64,000 nt of DNA from assembly GCA_027622375.1 (NCBI GenBank), contig JAQCAB010000001.1, positions 51,317 to 115,316 of the forward strand, in the 5' to 3' direction. Position numbers and translations under genes: made by a program. Positions 60,264 through 64,000 of the stretch are shown here, piece after piece. The DNA is from Bacteroidota bacterium (GTDB lineage: Bacteria; Bacteroidota; Ignavibacteria; UBA10030; UBA8401). Numbering within the stretch: the stretch's first letter is position 1; every line of letters begins with the position of its first letter. The notes beneath the pieces are model-generated. The model searched no databases and was not told the origin of the DNA. It saw only the letters and a program-made list of their open reading frames with translations.

Positions 60264-61142
60264 TTAATGTAATTTTTTAGATGCTTCAAATAATGTTCGT
60301 TTTTCTTCATCCGATAAATTTTGATAACCACTTTTACTGATCTTATCTAAAATTGCGTCGATCTTTTTTTGAGTGACTTCATCATCATTTACTTCTTCTT
60401 TAAAATTTGTGTTTGTAATATTTGTATAATTTGTTTCTTCTTTTTGGGGAGTATAAGTTGATCTTTTAAAATTTGGTTTTTGAAAACTTTTAAAAAATTC
60501 AATTTGGTAATTTTCAACTATAAGATAAATTAATCCGACAAGCGCGCCACCTAAATGAGCAAAGTGAGCAATACCATCTAAATTACCGACAGATAAAAAT
60601 TCAATTATCATATATAATAGTAAAAAGTATTTGGCCTTCATCGGAACAAAAAAGTAAAGCATAATCAATCTATCGGGAAAGAGTAATCCGAAGGCAAGTA
60701 AAACCCCATAAACCGCGCCAGATGCACCAATAGTTGGTCCGGCAACTCCAAAAAGTGGAGCTGCTAAAATATGTAATAAGCCACCACCAAGTCCACATAA
60801 AATATAATAAATGAAAAATTTTTTGGAGCCCATTAAATTTTCTAATTCCATCCCGAACATCCACAAAGCAATCATATTAAAAAAGAGATGACTAAAATTT
60901 GCATGCATAAACATATATGTAAAAAGTTGCCACGGCCAAAATAATCCATCAGAAATAGGCCAGAGAGCTAACTCCTGTTCAACTAATGCACCAATCGGGA
61001 AGTTGCCAATACGGAATGCTCGTAAAAAACCAATCCCCAAAAAAACTGCAGCATTTGAAATCAACAAACCTTTTATAACAGGGGGAAACAAACTAAATCC
61101 ACCATAAAAACCACTGCCTCCTGAAAATCTATAATTACTCAT
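60264..61142 (-). CDS. Rhomboid family intramembrane serine protease
   Basis: FMHANFSHLFFNMIALWMFG, GASGAVYGVLLAFG (catalytic Ser), HFAHLGGALVGL. Confidence 0.94.
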   Translation of the reverse strand: MSNYRFSGGSGFYGGFSLFPPVIKGLLISNAAVFLGIGFLRAFRIGNFPIGALVEQELALWPISDGLFWPWQLFTYMFMHANFSHLFFNMIALWMFGMELENLMGSKKFFIYYILCGLGGGLLHILAAPLFGVAGPTIGASGAVYGVLLAFGLLFPDRLIMLYFFVPMKAKYFLLLYMIIEFLSVGNLDGIAHFAHLGGALVGLIYLIVENYQIEFFKSFQKPNFKRSTYTPQKEETNYTNITNTNFKEEVNDDEVTQKKIDAILDKISKSGYQNLSDEEKRTLFEASKKLH

Positions 61143-61178
61143 TTCTCAATTTAAAGTTAATTTGATTAAAAACCGAAA

Positions 61179-62375
61179 TTAATATCTTTCTAAAACTTTA
61201 ACGCCTGGCAAATCTTTTCCCTCTAAAAATTCAAGTGATGCGCCACCACCAGTTGAAATGTGGGTAATATATTTTTCGACTTTTGCTTTTTTTATTGCTG
61301 ATGCAGAATCGCCGCCACCAACTATTGTAGTTGCGCCATTTTGAGTTGCAGTTTTTAAAGCTTCCGCAATTTTAATTGTTCCATTTGCAAAATTATCAAT
61401 TTCAAAAACTCCCATCGGACCATTCCATAAAATTGTTTTTGAATTTATAATTTTATCGGTGAAGAGTTCAATTGTTTTTGGACCGATATCAACACCAATC
61501 CAATTTTGCGGAATATTTTTTACATCAACAATTTTTGTTGATGCTGAGTTTTCAAACTTATCTGCAACAATTGTATCAACTGGCAAAATTATATCAATAT
61601 TTTTTTCTTTCGCTTCTTGTAAAAGATTTTTCGCTAATTCAATTTTTTCAGATTCAAGAATCGAGTTCCCTATTTCATAATTAAGTGCTTTGTAAAAAGT
61701 AAACATCATTCCACCACCGATTAAAATTGTGTCAACTTTACCGAATAAGTTTTTAATTACATCAATTTTGCCAGAAACTTTTGCGCCACCTAAAATTGCT
61801 GTAAAAGGTTTTTGCGGATTTGAAATTGCTTCACCTAAAAATTTTATTTCCTTTTGTAATAAATAACCAGCCAAACTTGGAGTAACAAATTTTGCAATTC
61901 CATAAGTTGAAGCATGCGCGCGGTGCGATGTACCAAAAGCATCATTTACATAAATATCTCCCAAGTTCGAAAGTGTGCGAGCAAAAACAATTTCGTTTTC
62001 TTCCTCCTCTTTATAAAAACGGAGATTTTCTAAAAGTATAACATCTCCATTTTCCAGTTTAGATATTTTCTCTTCTGCAATCGGGCCAATACAATCTTCA
62101 CTAAATTGAACTTCCTTTTGTAAAAGTTCACTTAATTTTAAAGCAACTGGCTTTAAACTATATTTTAAATTTTTTGAACCTTTTGGTCTGCCGAGGTGAC
62201 TTAATAAAATTGTTTTTCCACCAGATTCAATAATTTTTTTAATTGTTGGAAGAGCTTCAACAATTCGAGTGTCATCAGAGATTTCACCATCATTATTAAA
62301 TGGTACATTAAAATCAACCCGGACTAAAACTTTTTTGCCAGTTAATTTATAATTATCGATCGATAAAATTTTCAA
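61179..62375 (-). CDS. pgk: Phosphoglycerate kinase
   Basis: GKKVLVRVDFNVP, LLSHLGRPKG, GDVILLENLRFYKEEE, VNDAFGTSHRAHAST, LGGAKVSGKIDVI, STGGGASLEFLEGKDLPGV. Start codon is TTG (62375). Confidence 0.96.
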   Translation of the reverse strand: MKILSIDNYKLTGKKVLVRVDFNVPFNNDGEISDDTRIVEALPTIKKIIESGGKTILLSHLGRPKGSKNLKYSLKPVALKLSELLQKEVQFSEDCIGPIAEEKISKLENGDVILLENLRFYKEEEENEIVFARTLSNLGDIYVNDAFGTSHRAHASTYGIAKFVTPSLAGYLLQKEIKFLGEAISNPQKPFTAILGGAKVSGKIDVIKNLFGKVDTILIGGGMMFTFYKALNYEIGNSILESEKIELAKNLLQEAKEKNIDIILPVDTIVADKFENSASTKIVDVKNIPQNWIGVDIGPKTIELFTDKIINSKTILWNGPMGVFEIDNFANGTIKIAEALKTATQNGATTIVGGGDSASAIKKAKVEKYITHISTGGGASLEFLEGKDLPGVKVLERY

Positions 62376-63631
62376 AAAGAATATTTAAAATTTATTATTG
62401 GAATATGTTTTGGGGTAAATGGATTTTTATAATCCAAATTTGAACTAATTAAATAATTTTCTGGATTAAATTGTAAATTCCAATTGCTGCTGATGTTTTT
62501 ATCTTTGAGTACACTATTTTTTCCATAAAAATATCCTCCCCAGGCACCAGCACTAGTTAATGCCAAAGTTACTTTCATATAAAATTCCATCTCTTTCTCT
62601 TTAAAACCTGTGTCTTCATCTATGTTTAATGACTGAACTAATATACCCAAACCAAAACCTGTAGTTGCTCCTGCTAAAGTCATTCTATCAACAAATCTTC
62701 CCTCTTCAAAAGTTAAATTATTTCCTTCATTATCTTTTAAGCCATAATACAAACCAAACAAACTCGAGCTCAAAAGTGATGCAAAAAATAACTTTTCATT
62801 ATCAGTTTCTAAAACAATTGGAATTACAAATCCAGTACTTAATGCAGCAAAATGAAACGCTTGCGTGCTTATAAAACCACCTAGGCTTAAATTTCTTTCT
62901 CCAATTAATTTAGGTGCCCAATAATTTGCAGATAAACTTGAAACTAACCATATTGTCTGCATTGATTTAAAACTAGGTTCCTCAACACCCAATGTTATTA
63001 AAGCAGAAGTTGTCCAGAAAGGCGCATAAAATTCTGAAAAATGTGTAAAAGCAGAAACATATTCAGGTACTTCGTTTGCTCTTGTGTAAGAATAATATGC
63101 ATGCCCTAACCCACCAAGACTTCCCATCAACATCACAATTTTTCCATCATTATTTTCTTCTGTTAAAATTGAACCAAGAAGAAGTCCCTGTGCAATTCCA
63201 TTAAGGTGCCCCCAATTACTACTCTCAACATTAATTCGTGATAAATCATTTAACCTAGATGCCAAGGCAGAAGCTGCAAAGTAGCCCCCTCCATTTACTA
63301 ACAAACCTACAGGATTATCTGTTATTATTGTTAAAGTAGCACCATGAAACTGTGAATAAAGTGTTTGATAAACTGTAAAATCCCATTCCAAATCATCTCT
63401 GATTTGTTTTTGCAATAAAACACTTTCCTGAGATTCTTTTTTTGCAGTTAAATCGATTTTATTAATTTTAACTTCCCCAAAAGATGTTTTTAGAATTATT
63501 AAAGAATCATTTTCAGAAACAACAGTCCCCACAAGTTTTGTGCCATCTTCTAAATAAAAAGTTTTAGTTTGTTCCTCTTGTGGAAAAAGTAGTGAAGATG
63601 TAAAAATTAAAACAATGAAGAATTTTTTCAT
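62372..63631 (-). CDS. Uncharacterised exported protein with N-terminal Sm/SH3-like beta segment
   Basis: Signal peptide MKKFFIVLIFTSSLLFPQ; LEDGTKLVGTVVSENDSLIILKTSFGEVKINKIDL; hydrophobic/glycine-rich repeats, terminal Phe. Confidence 0.6.
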   Translation of the reverse strand: MKKFFIVLIFTSSLLFPQEEQTKTFYLEDGTKLVGTVVSENDSLIILKTSFGEVKINKIDLTAKKESQESVLLQKQIRDDLEWDFTVYQTLYSQFHGATLTIITDNPVGLLVNGGGYFAASALASRLNDLSRINVESSNWGHLNGIAQGLLLGSILTEENNDGKIVMLMGSLGGLGHAYYSYTRANEVPEYVSAFTHFSEFYAPFWTTSALITLGVEEPSFKSMQTIWLVSSLSANYWAPKLIGERNLSLGGFISTQAFHFAALSTGFVIPIVLETDNEKLFFASLLSSSLFGLYYGLKDNEGNNLTFEEGRFVDRMTLAGATTGFGLGILVQSLNIDEDTGFKEKEMEFYMKVTLALTSAGAWGGYFYGKNSVLKDKNISSNWNLQFNPENYLISSNLDYKNPFTPKHIPIINFKYSF

Positions 63632-63667
63632 AGGTTATACTTTTTTCAAATCATTAAAAATTAAAAC

Positions 63668-64000
<333 letters not shown>

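Overview
AT-rich bacterial chromosome segment, densely packed with complete genes on both strands. Gene content and the C-terminal 'NYPNPFN...' type IX secretion sorting domains suggest the Bacteroidota/Chlorobi/Ignavibacteria neighbourhood (inference). Most of the window is core metabolism and cell biology: start of a class II ribonucleotide reductase, fadD-type acyl-CoA synthetase, nuoA-F, LD-carboxypeptidase, purN-purH, mreB-mreC, rluD-lspA-traR/dksA-ileS-PNP-divIVA-yggS, rodZ-like, ligA, SSS symporter, HPF, murA, ppiD-like, folD, ymdB, ispG, rhomboid, pgk and the end of gapA. Accessory parts are a cutC/GH2/GH92 mannoside-degradation operon (24.9-31.0 kb), a surface-glycan cluster (about 33.5-43.1 kb) with flippase, four methyltransferases, three glycosyltransferases and an FdtA/FdtB-like aminosugar pair, two T9SS cargo genes (46.3-50.1 kb), and an ECF sigma module (54.8-57.0 kb). 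I saw no CRISPR array, transposase, phage, tRNA/rRNA or recognisable defence system. The best second-look items are: (i) a truncated Gfo/Idh/MocA oxidoreductase remnant directly before a flippase gene that lacks a canonical start codon, marking a likely recombination scar; (ii) a perfect GTTACA-CT-TGTAAC palindrome between divergent ECF-sigma and DUF2807 operons that reads as a bidirectional ECF promoter; (iii) CutC translationally coupled to mannosidases; (iv) a TTG-started pgk overlapping an uncharacterised envelope protein gene placed between gapA and pgk. I do not claim a demonstrably new system.
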